A DNA stretch of 33,220 nucleotides from Ruminococcus sp. (GCA_017461395.1 JAFTYF010000050.1:1-33220), one strand, 5' to 3'; counted from the first letter of the stretch, positions 22,239 through 31,123 are shown. The notes: generated by a model not told the origin, from the letters alone. Program-made: numbers and translations.

Positions 22239-22408
22239 TTATTTCCGAAGCTGATTTTTTTTCCGAGCTCTGAAAGAGAATCAGTTATTTCACCGGCGCA
22301 GGTGATAAAATCATTCAGCGGCGGCAATATTAGTCTGTATTTTTCTCCAAAAAATCCGGCATAACTCAGTATTGCACCTATGGCAAGAAGTTTTATCAGT
22401 TTTTTCAT
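22235..22408 (-). CDS. Small hydrophobic-headed protein, 57 aa
   Basis: 57 residues: MKKLIKLLAIGAILSYAGFF forms a basic-then-hydrophobic N-terminus like a signal anchor, followed by a mostly helical tail with one cysteine and several acidic residues. A ribosome site, GGGAG, lies 8 nt before the ATG. The stop codon overlaps the end of the dCMP deaminase gene in convergent direction. Length and position make it easy to overlook in automatic annotation. Function unknown; a small membrane protein is the likeliest reading. Confidence 0.6.
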   Translation of the reverse strand: MKKLIKLLAIGAILSYAGFFGEKYRLILPPLNDFITCAGEITDSLSELGKKISFGNN

Positions 22409-22462
22409 ATATCTTCACTCCCATGTGTATTATTTCCATAAAAATGAAGAAAATACATTAAT

Positions 22463-22491
22463 AAAAAGATCCCCTCCTTATGGAAGGGATC
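22463..22491 (-). terminator. Terminator of ackA
   Basis: On the - strand GATCCCTTCC, loop ATAA, GGAGGGGATC (arms 22482-22491 and 22468-22477, one G-U pair), followed by TTTTT. Confidence 0.85.
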
Positions 22492-22509
22492 GGATATATA
22501 TTTTTTAGC

Positions 22510-23709
22510 TTACTTTGAGATAAGTGCAAGTGTATCTCTTGCGATGAGAAGCTCTTCATTAGTAGGAACTACCCATACCTCTACCTTTGAATCAGCAGCA
22601 GAGATCTTAGCGAGCTTGCCTCTGAGACCGTCATTAACAGCGTTGTCGAGCTTGATTCCGAAGAATTCCATGTCATTGCAGACCTGAGCTCTTACGTCGA
22701 AAGCGTTTTCGCCGATACCGCCTGTGAAGAGAACAGCATCGAGACCGTTCATTGCAGCTGCGTATGAGCCGATGTACTTCTTGATTTCGTAAACGAGCAT
22801 ATCAGAAACGAGCTTAGCTCTTTCGTTTCCGTGAGCAGCAGCGTCTGTGATATCACGGTTATCTGAACCTACGCCGGAAACACCGAGGAAACCAGACTTC
22901 TTGTTCATGTAGTCGCTCATTTCAGAAGGTGTGAAATGGTGCTTGTCTGCTACGAATGTAACAGCAGAAGGATCTACTGCACCGGAACGAGTTCCCATAA
23001 CAACACCGTCAAGGGGAGTGAAGCCCATGGATGTATCAACAGACTTTCCGCCGTCAACAGCAGTGATGGATGAGCCGTTTCCGAGGTGGCATGAAACGAT
23101 CTTGAGATCCTTGATATCCTTGCCCATAGCCTCAGCAAGAGCAGCGGAAACGAATCTGTGAGATGTTCCGTGGAAGCCGTACTTTCTTACATGAAGCTTC
23201 TCGTAGTCTTCGTATGGGAGACCGAACATATAAGCCTTAGGAGGCATTGTCTGGTGGAAAGCTGTATCGAATACAACTACCTGAGGAACGCCTTCAGGGA
23301 TAACGCTCTTGCAGGCTCTGAGGGCGAGTGCGTGAGCGTGGTTGTGAACAGGAGCAAGCTCACGGAGCTCGTCGATCTTGTCGATGATTTCATCTGTAAC
23401 GATAACAGACTTGTCAAAAATATCAGCACCCTGTACGATTCTGTGACCTACAGCAGAGATCTCATCCATGCTGTCGATAACCTTTGCGTCACCTGATGTA
23501 AGAGTTTCAACAAGCTTCATAAAAGCCTCAGTATGAGTAGGGAAAGCACAGTCAGCATTAAGCTCTCTGCCGTCGCTTGTCTTGTGGGCAATGTGACCGT
23601 CGATTCCGATTCTGTCGCAGTTACCCTTAGCGATAACGCTCTCATCGTCCATATTGATGAGCTGATACTTAAGAGAAGAGCTTCCTGCATTAACAACTAA
23701 AATAATCAT
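22510..23709 (-). CDS. ackA: Acetate kinase
   Basis: 399 residues from ATG at 23709 with AAAGGAA nine nt upstream; the open frame runs 95 codons further back but only into AT-rich promoter DNA. Signatures: IILVVNAGSSSLKYQL at the N-terminus, VVFDTAFHQTMPPKAYMFGLPY, RKYGFHGTSHRFV, SCHLGNGSSITAVDGGKSVDTSMGFTPLDG and LFTGGIGENA. It converts acetyl phosphate and ADP to acetate and ATP, the last step of acetate fermentation. No pta gene is adjacent. The length is normal. It is divergent from tmcAL, whose product consumes acetate and ATP. Confidence 0.98.
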   Translation of the reverse strand: MIILVVNAGSSSLKYQLINMDDESVIAKGNCDRIGIDGHIAHKTSDGRELNADCAFPTHTEAFMKLVETLTSGDAKVIDSMDEISAVGHRIVQGADIFDKSVIVTDEIIDKIDELRELAPVHNHAHALALRACKSVIPEGVPQVVVFDTAFHQTMPPKAYMFGLPYEDYEKLHVRKYGFHGTSHRFVSAALAEAMGKDIKDLKIVSCHLGNGSSITAVDGGKSVDTSMGFTPLDGVVMGTRSGAVDPSAVTFVADKHHFTPSEMSDYMNKKSGFLGVSGVGSDNRDITDAAAHGNERAKLVSDMLVYEIKKYIGSYAAAMNGLDAVLFTGGIGENAFDVRAQVCNDMEFFGIKLDNAVNDGLRGKLAKISAADSKVEVWVVPTNEELLIARDTLALISK

Positions 23710-23746
23710 GTATGCAAATTCCTTTCTGAAATTAATTACATATACT

Positions 23747-23774
23747 ATTATATACCATTTTTCGGGAAATGCAA
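23747..23774 (-). promoter_or_regulatory. ackA promoter
   Basis: On the - strand TTGCAT (complement of 23769-23774), 16-nt spacer, TATAAT (complement of 23747-23752), 38 nt before the start codon. Confidence 0.65.
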
Positions 23775-23822
23775 GTCTTTTTTTGTAAACTTTAACAATA
23801 CAGCGAAATATCCCCAAAAATG

Positions 23823-23840
23823 TACTTATTTTAATAAGTA
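23823..23840. promoter_or_regulatory. Palindromic site in ackA-tmcAL gap
   Basis: TACTTATT (23823-23830) and AATAAGTA (23833-23840) form a perfect 8-bp inverted repeat with a 2-bp centre, about 50 bp upstream of the ackA -35 and 62 bp before the tmcAL start. It does not match the Rex operator. A regulator site is inferred. Confidence 0.4.
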
Positions 23841-23901
23841 TTCTGTATAAGAAGTAAAAAATATATAAAAATGATTGAATTTTCAAAAGAGAGGTAGTAA
23901 A

Positions 23902-25104
23902 ATGAAAATCAGTGGTATAATCTGTGAGTATAATCCGTTTCATAACGGTCATCTTTATCATATCCGAGAAACAAGAAAAAACGGTACAACGCATATTGCT
24001 GCGGTAATGAGCGGAAATTTTGTCCAGAGAGGTGATACTGCCTATATGGATAAGCTTGAACGCGCCCGTCTTGCCGTAAGATCAGGAGCAGATCTTGTGA
24101 TAGAGCTTCCTGTGCAGTACAGTCTTTCCTCTGCGGAAAAATTCGCTGAGGGAGCCGTATATCTTCTTGATAGTCTCGGAGTGGTTGATGAAATTTCCTT
24201 TGGAAGTGAGTGCGGAAGTGTCGAAAAACTCTTTGAAGCTATGGAGACTATCGAGCTTACTGCGTCGCTTCATGAAAAAGATATCCGGCAGATCATGGAA
24301 AAGGGATACACATATCCGAGAGCATTAAGCTCAGTAATTAATGGAAAATCACCTGAAATTGCCGGAATAATCACTTCGCCCAATAATATGCTTGCTATAG
24401 AATATCTTCGTGCACTGAAGAAGTTTGATTCGTCAGTAAAGCCGTTCACTATCAGAAGGGCATATGCTTCACACGACGGGATTACACATGAAAATGGATT
24501 TGCAAGCGCCTCATTTATGCGTGAGCAGCTTGCTGAATTCAATGATGCCTCAGCAATAAGCGAATATACTACGCCACTCTGGGCAGATGCAATTGCCAAT
24601 GCGATACGCAACGGCACAACAGCTTCTATGCAGCGACTGGAAAGGATAATGCTCTATAAGCTCAGAAGCACAACGGCAGATGAGATAGAATGCATAAGCG
24701 ATGTTGGACAGGGGCTTGAAAACAGGATATACGGAGCAAGAATGGCTGGTTCTCTCGAAGAACTTCTTTTCACGGTCAAGACAAAGCGATATACGATGTC
24801 CCGTATACGCCGAATCATGCTGTGCCTGCTTCTGGGAATAACAAAAGATGATATGAAGCAGCTTCCGGCGTATGGAAGGATACTTGCATTCAACGAGCGT
24901 GGAAAAGAAATTCTTGCAAAGGCAAAAAACAGCACAAAGATTCCTTTTTCAACATCAATTGCAAAGCTTTCTCAGCTTAATGAAACAGCAGAAAGATTTG
25001 CTGAGCTTGAAATAAGAGCTTCGGATGTTTATGGACTTGCTATGGAAACAGTAACATCTGCGCAAAAAGATTACCGTGCTAAAATTATGATAGATATGGA
25101 GTAA
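23902..25104 (+). CDS. tmcAL: tRNA(Met) cytidine acetate ligase TmcAL (YlbM)
   Basis: 400 residues from ATG at 23902 (GAGAGG before it). The nucleotidyltransferase-like N-terminus is IICEYNPFHNGHLYHI with His14-x2-His17, followed by AVMSGNFVQRGDTAYMDK and LVIELPVQYSLSSAEKFAEGAV, all hallmarks of the YlbM/TmcAL family. The enzyme activates acetate with ATP to acetyl-AMP and acetylates the wobble C34 of elongator tRNA-Met to ac4C. The length is as in the family. It heads a run of closely packed genes and is divergent from ackA, so the maker and a user of acetate share one intergenic region. Confidence 0.93.
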   Translation: MKISGIICEYNPFHNGHLYHIRETRKNGTTHIAAVMSGNFVQRGDTAYMDKLERARLAVRSGADLVIELPVQYSLSSAEKFAEGAVYLLDSLGVVDEISFGSECGSVEKLFEAMETIELTASLHEKDIRQIMEKGYTYPRALSSVINGKSPEIAGIITSPNNMLAIEYLRALKKFDSSVKPFTIRRAYASHDGITHENGFASASFMREQLAEFNDASAISEYTTPLWADAIANAIRNGTTASMQRLERIMLYKLRSTTADEIECISDVGQGLENRIYGARMAGSLEELLFTVKTKRYTMSRIRRIMLCLLLGITKDDMKQLPAYGRILAFNERGKEILAKAKNSTKIPFSTSIAKLSQLNETAERFAELEIRASDVYGLAMETVTSAQKDYRAKIMIDME

Positions 25105-25110
25105 ATATAA

Positions 25111-26046
25111 ATGCTGAAAAAATTCGCTTGTGCAGCCGCTGCGCTGATGATGACATCATTATTGTCATCATGCGGTTCGGAGACAGTAGGAAGACAGGAT
25201 TCTGAATTTGTTGTTGTACAGAACACAACAGCGGATTCAGTGACCGAAATGGAGACAACTGAAGCGTCTACTGTTCCTCCCGAGACAGTTCCGCCGACTA
25301 CCGAACCATTTTCAATAGATGTAAGTGTTCCTGAGAATTATGAACTACCCTCATCATACGTTATTGAGGGATTTGAAACTATTATGCAGGAACCGGAACT
25401 GCCTACAGGCTGCGAGGTGACTGCTCTTGCAGAGGTGCTTAATTTCCATGGTTTTAAAATTGATAAGGTAGAATTATGCGACGGTTTCATGCCTATCGAT
25501 TATTATGGCGCAGTAAATATGGATTATGCTTATATAGGCGATCCGAAATTAAACAACGGCTTCGGATGCAATGCTCCTGTTATCGTAAAGACAGCGTATG
25601 AATATTTTGAGTCGATCAATTCTCCGGCCTATGCCGTTGATCTTACCGGAACTGAGTTCAGGGATCTTTTCTATCAGATATGTGAGGGCAGACCAGTTAT
25701 AGTGTGGTCAACGATAGATCAGGTCGAAAGTATTTCGCATTATATATGGACAGCTGCAAATGGCGAGGATATGATATTCAATGACTATCAGCACTGCCTT
25801 GCCGTATACGGATATGATACAGATCAGGGAATTGTATATGTTGCAGATCCTCTTGTAGGAAACACTACCTATGAGATGAACCGTTTTGAAAGAATATACA
25901 ATAATATGTTTAAACAGGCTATAGTTATCTGCGGAGACTCCGAAACAGAGGGAGAATTCAGACGTGATCCTGAGATAGAAGGAAATAAGGTGTGGAGCCG
26001 TAAAGCACAGCTTGAAGACGCTTCATCTGGGGGAGCAGCAGAATGA
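25111..26046 (+). CDS. Lipoprotein with C39-like cysteine peptidase domain
   Basis: 311 residues. A lipoprotein signal ends in LLSSC with Cys21 as lipid attachment site. A Thr/Glu/Pro-rich linker (35-68) leads to a peptidase C39_2-like domain: Cys101 in PTGCEVTALAEVLNFHG, His228 in DYQHCLAVYGYD and Asp246 in YVADPLVG as the likely triad. The domain belongs with YvpB-type proteins, outside the membrane; substrate unknown. It begins 6 bp after tmcAL, and its stop overlaps the next ATG (ATGA, 26043-26046), so it is in the same operon although its role seems unrelated to RNA modification. Confidence 0.85.
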   Translation: MLKKFACAAAALMMTSLLSSCGSETVGRQDSEFVVVQNTTADSVTEMETTEASTVPPETVPPTTEPFSIDVSVPENYELPSSYVIEGFETIMQEPELPTGCEVTALAEVLNFHGFKIDKVELCDGFMPIDYYGAVNMDYAYIGDPKLNNGFGCNAPVIVKTAYEYFESINSPAYAVDLTGTEFRDLFYQICEGRPVIVWSTIDQVESISHYIWTAANGEDMIFNDYQHCLAVYGYDTDQGIVYVADPLVGNTTYEMNRFERIYNNMFKQAIVICGDSETEGEFRRDPEIEGNKVWSRKAQLEDASSGGAAE

Positions 26047-26705
26047 TCCGTGGAGTAATATTTGATCTTGACGGAACATTGATAGATTCCATGATGATAT
26101 GGTCGAGAATAGACAGACAGTTTTTATCTGAAAACGGAATTGATGATCCTCCTGCTGATATTTCCGATAAGGTAAAGAAAATGACGGTAGAAGAATCGGC
26201 TCAGTATTTTATAGATCAGTTCGGACTTTCCTGCACAAAGGAATATATAATTGAACGAATTGAGGAGCTTGTAAGGATAGAGTATGAAGAAAAAATTCCG
26301 CTCAAGCCGTATGCTGCTGAAATACTTGATTTCCTTGATGAACAGGGGATAACTTACGGAGTTGCCACAGCGACATATAAAACTCTTGCGGAGAAGGTCT
26401 TGAAACGCTGCGGAATATATCACAGAATGAAGTTTGTTCTGACGGATCAGGAATTCCCGCTTGGAAAGAAATTTCCTGATATTTTTCTTAATGCAGCCGA
26501 AAGATTGGACGCTTCTCCGGAAGAAATACTCGTGGCTGAGGATTCGCTTCACTGCATAAAGACATCTGCCGGAGCAGGTTTTGTTACAGTCGGTGTTTAT
26601 GATGAACTTTCTTCCTGCGACAAGGATGAGATCATAAAAACAGCAGATCATTACATATATTCACTTGAAGAAATGAAAAAAATTATAAGGAACGAAAATA
26701 AATGA
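26043..26705 (+). CDS. HAD-family phosphatase
   Basis: 220 residues. Motif I is FDLDGTLIDS with Asp8 and Asp10, motif II is in GVATATYK, motif III Lys in FPLGKKFPD, and motif IV is ILVAEDSLHCIKTSAGAG. A helical cap between motifs I and II (about 15-85) marks subclass IA, like beta-phosphoglucomutase and phosphoglycolate phosphatase. Substrate cannot be read off. ATGA overlaps join it to the lipoprotein gene before and mnmA after, implying coupled translation. Confidence 0.88.
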   Translation: MIRGVIFDLDGTLIDSMMIWSRIDRQFLSENGIDDPPADISDKVKKMTVEESAQYFIDQFGLSCTKEYIIERIEELVRIEYEEKIPLKPYAAEILDFLDEQGITYGVATATYKTLAEKVLKRCGIYHRMKFVLTDQEFPLGKKFPDIFLNAAERLDASPEEILVAEDSLHCIKTSAGAGFVTVGVYDELSSCDKDEIIKTADHYIYSLEEMKKIIRNENK

Positions 26706-27766
26706 AAAAAGTCATAGTTGGAATGAGCGGAGGCGTTGATAGCTCTGCGGCGGCATTGCTTCTGAAAAATCAAGGATATGATGTTACAGGAGTCACATTG
26801 AAGCTTTTTTCGCAGGAGGATGTTTCCGGTACAAAGACCTGCGGCTCGCTTTCGGATATCTCCGACGCACGAGATGCTGCTGATAAAATGGGATTTGAGC
26901 ATCAGGTGGTTGATCTTTCAGAGGATTTCAGACGATATGTCATGAAGTATTTCTGCGACAGCTATTTCAGTGGAAATACTCCTAATCCATGTATTGAATG
27001 CAACAGGCATATAAAATTCGGCGCAATGCTGGATTATGCACTCGAATCGGGCTATGACTATATTGCAACGGGACATTATGCAGTCTGTGAGTATGATGAA
27101 GACAGCGGCAGATGGCTTCTTAAGCGTCCGAAGGACAGAAGCAAGGATCAGACGTATGTGCTGTATTCACTTACTCAGAAACAGCTTTCACATATTCTTT
27201 TTCCGCTTGGAAATATTGAAAAAAGTGAGGCAAGGGATGCTGCTGAAGCTGCCGGACTGACAAATTCCCATAAATCTGACAGTCAGGATATCTGTTTTGT
27301 GCCTGACGGAGATTATTCCGGATTTATCAGGAAATTCACAGGTACTGAGTCACGGTCAGGAAGCTTTCTTGACATTGACGGAAATATTCTCGGCAAGCAT
27401 AATGGTATCATAAATTACACGATAGGTCAGCGCAAGGGACTTGGAATATCTGCCGGCAGACCTCTTTATGTAGTGAAAAAGAATACGGCGAATAATACTG
27501 TCATGCTTGGTGATGAAAAGGATCTTTATACTGATTCGCTCATTGCATATAATGTGAATCTCATATCCGTGCCGGAAATCACAGAGCCGATAAGAATTAC
27601 TGCAAAAACACGCTACAGTCAGAAGGAACAGCCAGCGGTGCTGTCGTCGCTCGAAAACGGTGAGTATCTTGTACAGTTTGAATCACCTCAGAGAGCTGTT
27701 ACAAGCGGTCAGGCTGTAGTTTTTTATGACGGAGATATTGTAGTAGGCGGAGGAATTATTAAATAA
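26702..27766 (+). CDS. mnmA: tRNA-specific 2-thiouridylase MnmA
   Basis: 354 residues. The PP-loop SGGVDSS (9-15) binds ATP. The two catalytic cysteines are Cys97 in TPNPCIECNRHIKFG and Cys198 in SDSQDICFV, matching Cys102 and Cys199 of E. coli MnmA. The C-terminal part has INYTIGQRKGLGI and the beta-barrel. The enzyme places sulfur on C2 of the wobble uridine 34 in tRNA-Lys, -Glu and -Gln. It starts in an ATGA overlap with the HAD gene and is followed by the trmN6-like gene after 3 bp. Confidence 0.97.
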   Translation: MKKVIVGMSGGVDSSAAALLLKNQGYDVTGVTLKLFSQEDVSGTKTCGSLSDISDARDAADKMGFEHQVVDLSEDFRRYVMKYFCDSYFSGNTPNPCIECNRHIKFGAMLDYALESGYDYIATGHYAVCEYDEDSGRWLLKRPKDRSKDQTYVLYSLTQKQLSHILFPLGNIEKSEARDAAEAAGLTNSHKSDSQDICFVPDGDYSGFIRKFTGTESRSGSFLDIDGNILGKHNGIINYTIGQRKGLGISAGRPLYVVKKNTANNTVMLGDEKDLYTDSLIAYNVNLISVPEITEPIRITAKTRYSQKEQPAVLSSLENGEYLVQFESPQRAVTSGQAVVFYDGDIVVGGGIIK

Positions 27767-27769
27767 GGT

Positions 27770-28492
27770 ATGGAATACAAATATGAAAAACTTACTGAAA
27801 AAATAATAGTATGTGCAAGCAGTGATCATCGTTTCGGAACAGATGCATTTCTGCTTGCAGATTTTTCAGGCTATCGTCAAAAAGATATGGTATGTGATCT
27901 TGGAACAGGTTGCGGGATTATTCCGCTTATCATGCAGAAGAAAATGCCGCCGGTGGTCACATATGCAGTTGATATACAGGAGGGGGCAATAGAACAGCTT
28001 CGTCTCGGACTTGAAAGAAGTGAAACAACAGGGATAGTTCCGGTGTGTGCAGATCTCAGGGAACTATGGGATGATGCACCTCTCGACAGATGTGATCTTG
28101 TGACGTGCAATCCGCCATATAAAGCTGCAAACGCAGGTTTTGAAAGCGTAATAGATGCCCAGAAAATTGCTCGTCATGAGATTATGTGCGACATTGATGA
28201 TGTGTGCCGTGCAGCGGAAAGACTTCTTAAATTCGGCGGCAGACTATGTGTGTGCAATCGTCCGGAACGCCTTGCCGATGTGATATCAGCAATGAAAAAT
28301 CATAATATTGAGCCAAAGCGCATCAGATTTGTGTCAAAGACTCCGGATGATGCTCCATGGCTGTTTCTGATCGAAGGAAAAAAAGGTTCAAAGCCGTTTA
28401 TGAAGGTGGAAAAACAGCTGTATATCCGCAACGGAGACGGTTTTTCCGATGAGCTGAAAAAGATATACGAAACAGGAAAGGAAAGCGTATGA
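27770..28492 (+). CDS. tRNA1(Val) adenine-N6 methyltransferase-like (TrmN6/YfiC)
   Basis: 240 residues. It begins with YKYEKLTEKIIVCASSDHRFGTDAFLLADF, typical of the YfiC/TrmN6 group. SAM-binding motif I is VCDLGTGCGIIPL (41-53), and the N6-adenine motif NPPY is at 114-117 (VTCNPPYKAA). E. coli TrmN6 methylates A37 of tRNA-Val; Firmicute relatives share the fold but their substrate is less certain. It starts 3 bp after mnmA and overlaps rsmI by ATGA (28489-28492), the common order in Firmicutes where this gene precedes rsmI. Confidence 0.88.
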   Translation: MEYKYEKLTEKIIVCASSDHRFGTDAFLLADFSGYRQKDMVCDLGTGCGIIPLIMQKKMPPVVTYAVDIQEGAIEQLRLGLERSETTGIVPVCADLRELWDDAPLDRCDLVTCNPPYKAANAGFESVIDAQKIARHEIMCDIDDVCRAAERLLKFGGRLCVCNRPERLADVISAMKNHNIEPKRIRFVSKTPDDAPWLFLIEGKKGSKPFMKVEKQLYIRNGDGFSDELKKIYETGKESV

Positions 28493-29319
28493 GCGGAATA
28501 TTTTATATAATCGGTACTCCTATTGGCAATCTCGGAGATATAACACTCCGCCAGCTTGAAACTCTTGAATCGGTTGATTTTATCTGTGCAGAGGATACGA
28601 GAGTAACCCTCAAGCTTATGAATCGCTATGATATAAAAAATCACCTTGTCAGCTTCCATGAACACAGCTCTCAAGCAGATGCACAGCGGATAATCGACAG
28701 GATTCTCAGCGGAGAAAACTGCGGTATCGTTACAGATGCCGGAATGCCTTGTATTTCTGATCCGGGAGAGGTTCTTGTGCAGATGTGCGCAGAAAATGGT
28801 ATAGAAGTCAGAGTTGTTCCGGGACCGAGTGCCGTTGTTTCGGCAGTGGCTCTATCAGGATTTCCGGCAAGACGCTTCACTTTCGAGGGGTTTCTGCCCG
28901 TACAGAAAAAGGAACGAGCTGAGCGACTTGAAAATCTTAGGAACGAAACGGCTGTTATGGTTTTCTATGAAGCTCCGCATAAGCTGAAAACGACACTTTC
29001 TGATCTTGCCGCAGCTTTTGGTGATGACCGGAAAATAGCGATATGCCGTGAGCTGACAAAGGTTCACGAGGAAATACTCCGTATGACGCTTGCTGAGGCA
29101 AAGGAATATTACTCAGTACATGAGCCTAAAGGAGAATTTGTGCTTGTTGTTCATGGCGGAAGGAAATCAGATCAGCAGAATATTACCATAGAACAGGCAC
29201 TTGAACAGGTTCGATGCCTTGTTGAAATGGGAGAACGTCCTGTTGATGCGTGTAAAGCAGTCGCAAAGGATACTGGATTCAGAAAAGGGGAACTTTATTC
29301 GGCATTCTGTACAGAATAA
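28489..29319 (+). CDS. rsmI: 16S rRNA (cytidine-1402-2'-O)-methyltransferase
   Basis: 276 residues of the tetrapyrrole-methylase fold. It opens with FYIIGTPIGNLGDITLRQLETL, then FICAEDTRVT, SFHEHSSQAD, VTDAGMPCISDPGEVLV, VVPGPSAVVSAVALSGFPARRFTFEGFLP and YEAPHKLKTTL, the RsmI pattern. It methylates the ribose of C1402 in the decoding centre of 16S rRNA. The C-terminal RsmI helical domain is present. It is the last gene of the overlapped run; no terminator is obvious before the next promoter at 29352. Confidence 0.97.
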   Translation: MSGIFYIIGTPIGNLGDITLRQLETLESVDFICAEDTRVTLKLMNRYDIKNHLVSFHEHSSQADAQRIIDRILSGENCGIVTDAGMPCISDPGEVLVQMCAENGIEVRVVPGPSAVVSAVALSGFPARRFTFEGFLPVQKKERAERLENLRNETAVMVFYEAPHKLKTTLSDLAAAFGDDRKIAICRELTKVHEEILRMTLAEAKEYYSVHEPKGEFVLVVHGGRKSDQQNITIEQALEQVRCLVEMGERPVDACKAVAKDTGFRKGELYSAFCTE

Positions 29320-29351
29320 TGTGAAAATCAGGTGAAAATAATATAAATCTC

Positions 29352-29380
29352 TTGAATATTGCATATAAATGTGGTATAAT
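29352..29380 (+). promoter_or_regulatory. Promoter for PHP-ydcF pair
   Basis: TTGAAT (29352-29357), 17-nt spacer, TATAAT (29375-29380). Confidence 0.7.
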
Positions 29381-29455
29381 AGTTGAGTGACCTTTAAATT
29401 CTGGGATTTTTGAGGTCAATCGAATATAATTTTTTTTGATAAAGGGGTTTCTACA

Positions 29456-30307
29456 ATGATTTGCGATCTGCATTGCCATACCAAGCTTTCCGACGGTTCG
29501 CTTGGAATAGAGGACGTAATTGAACAGGCTAAACGAACAAATATCGACTGGTTATCCATTACAGATCATGATACAATGGCGTCTTTTTCACGCTCTGATA
29601 TTCTTGGTGAGCGTGCCGGAGTGAAGATACTTCACGGCGTTGAGCTTTCTGCATGGGATAAGGCGAGAAACAGCAAGGTACATATTCTGTGCTATGCGCC
29701 CTCAAAGCCTGACCGTCTTGAAGGACTCTGTCTAAAATCCTGCGAGATAAGAAAAGCCTGCTCAAAGGAAATGATAGAAAAGGTTATGGAAAAATTTCCT
29801 ATACCAATTGAAAGCATACTTAAACATACGACTTCTTCAAAGAGTATTTTTAAGCAGCATATAATGCGAGCTCTTTTCGATTACGGATATGCTCTTGAAT
29901 TGTACGGCGAACTTGATAAGGCGCTTTTCAATCCTCAGACGGGTTCATGTTATGTTGAGCGTGAGTATCCTGAAGTGAATTTTGTAATCGACCTTATTCA
30001 TATCGCAAAAGGAGTTGCAGTAATGGCACATCCGGCGCAGTATGATAATATTGAGCTTCTTGAAGAACTTGCGAAAAATGGCAAGATAGACGGTGTAGAG
30101 ATAGGTCATTATTCAGCTGATGAGAACTACAGAAAGGAACTTTCAGCAATCGCTGACAGATACGAACTTATTCGTACAGGCGGTTCTGATTTCCATGGAT
30201 TGTATAACAGTGTTCCGACACATCTCGGAAGTGAGTCCACATCCAAGGAAGATCTTGACCGAATTCTGAAGCTTTCAGCAAAAATGGGCAAGAAAAGTCA
30301 TGAGTGA
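29456..30307 (+). CDS. PHP-domain phosphoesterase
   Basis: 283 residues. Metal ligands of the PHP fold are visible: DLHCHTKLSDGS (His6, His8, Asp13), SITDHDT (Asp37, His38), HGVELSA, VMAHPAQYD and GGSDFHG. Stand-alone PHP proteins of this YciV/RNase AM-like type act as 3',5'-nucleoside bisphosphatases or 5'-to-3' exonucleases on short RNA; which applies here is unknown. The start follows AAAGGGG. The next gene begins eight bases before its stop. Confidence 0.85.
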   Translation: MICDLHCHTKLSDGSLGIEDVIEQAKRTNIDWLSITDHDTMASFSRSDILGERAGVKILHGVELSAWDKARNSKVHILCYAPSKPDRLEGLCLKSCEIRKACSKEMIEKVMEKFPIPIESILKHTTSSKSIFKQHIMRALFDYGYALELYGELDKALFNPQTGSCYVEREYPEVNFVIDLIHIAKGVAVMAHPAQYDNIELLEELAKNGKIDGVEIGHYSADENYRKELSAIADRYELIRTGGSDFHGLYNSVPTHLGSESTSKEDLDRILKLSAKMGKKSHE

Positions 30308-31082
30308 TTTTATAGAAAATACAGGAGTGAGAGTTGTTCTGGCTCTCATTTCTCTTTGTATGCTGATATGGTTTGCGATACCTTTCACACGAGGAATCAT
30401 TAATATCGGGAATTTGTCAGGTGTAGTGATATCAGGAACACTATTGATGATTTTCATATTTTTCGAACCATTTGCAGAATTTATCAAGAAAATGTGTGAA
30501 AATCCAGCTGGCAAAATTTTTGTGTATGTTTCTGCTGCTCTGAGTATACTGTGTGTAATTACAGCACTGATTATCAGTATTTTCATGGTCCGGACAATGA
30601 ATGACCGTCCGAAAAACGATAAAACAACTCTTGTAGTACTCGGATGCCAGGTAAAAAATGGAAAGCCTAGCCGTATGCTGAAATGTCGTCTAGATGCAGC
30701 TTATGAGTATCTTTCTGAGCACGACGCAGTAAATGTTGTAGTATCGGGCGGGCAAGGCAACGACGAGCTGATAAGTGAAGCACAATGCATGAGAGATTAT
30801 CTTATGGAAAAGGGCATAGCTGCTGAAAGAATTTTCATGGAGGACAAGTCTGAGAATACTGAGGAAAATCTCAGGTTTTCGCTTGAAATTATTGAAAGAA
30901 ACGGGCTATGCAATGATATCACCATTGTAACGGATGGATTTCATCAGCTGCGTGCAGAGCTTATTGCTAAGAAACTCGGAGCTGAGCCGGATAATATCTC
31001 TGCTTCTACACGATGGTATCTTCTTCCGACATACTGGGTAAGAGAATGGTTTGGAATCGTGCATCTTATCATGTTACAGTAA
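30300..31082 (+). CDS. YdcF/SanA-like membrane protein (DUF218)
   Basis: 260 residues. Three hydrophobic segments lie at about 10-27, 38-60 and 72-97. The C-terminal DUF218 domain reads TLVVLGCQVKNGKPSRMLKCRLDAAYEYL, VVVSGGQGNDELISEAQCMRDYL, IFMEDKSENTEENLRFS and IVTDGFHQLRAELIAKKLG, the YdcF/ElyC/SanA pattern. Family members affect envelope assembly or permeability; biochemical activity is unsettled. It overlaps the PHP gene by eight bases. No clear terminator was found before the tRNA promoter. Confidence 0.85.
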   Translation: MSDFIENTGVRVVLALISLCMLIWFAIPFTRGIINIGNLSGVVISGTLLMIFIFFEPFAEFIKKMCENPAGKIFVYVSAALSILCVITALIISIFMVRTMNDRPKNDKTTLVVLGCQVKNGKPSRMLKCRLDAAYEYLSEHDAVNVVVSGGQGNDELISEAQCMRDYLMEKGIAAERIFMEDKSENTEENLRFSLEIIERNGLCNDITIVTDGFHQLRAELIAKKLGAEPDNISASTRWYLLPTYWVREWFGIVHLIMLQ

Positions 31083-31123
31083 TAGTTAAAAAATATTTAT
31101 TTTTGTTTTTATCTTTTTCCCTA

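Noticed and set aside
23710-23994. 95-residue N-terminal extension of acetate kinase
   Set aside because: It is translated from AT-rich promoter DNA; the ATG at 23709 has a ribosome site and gives the family's normal start.
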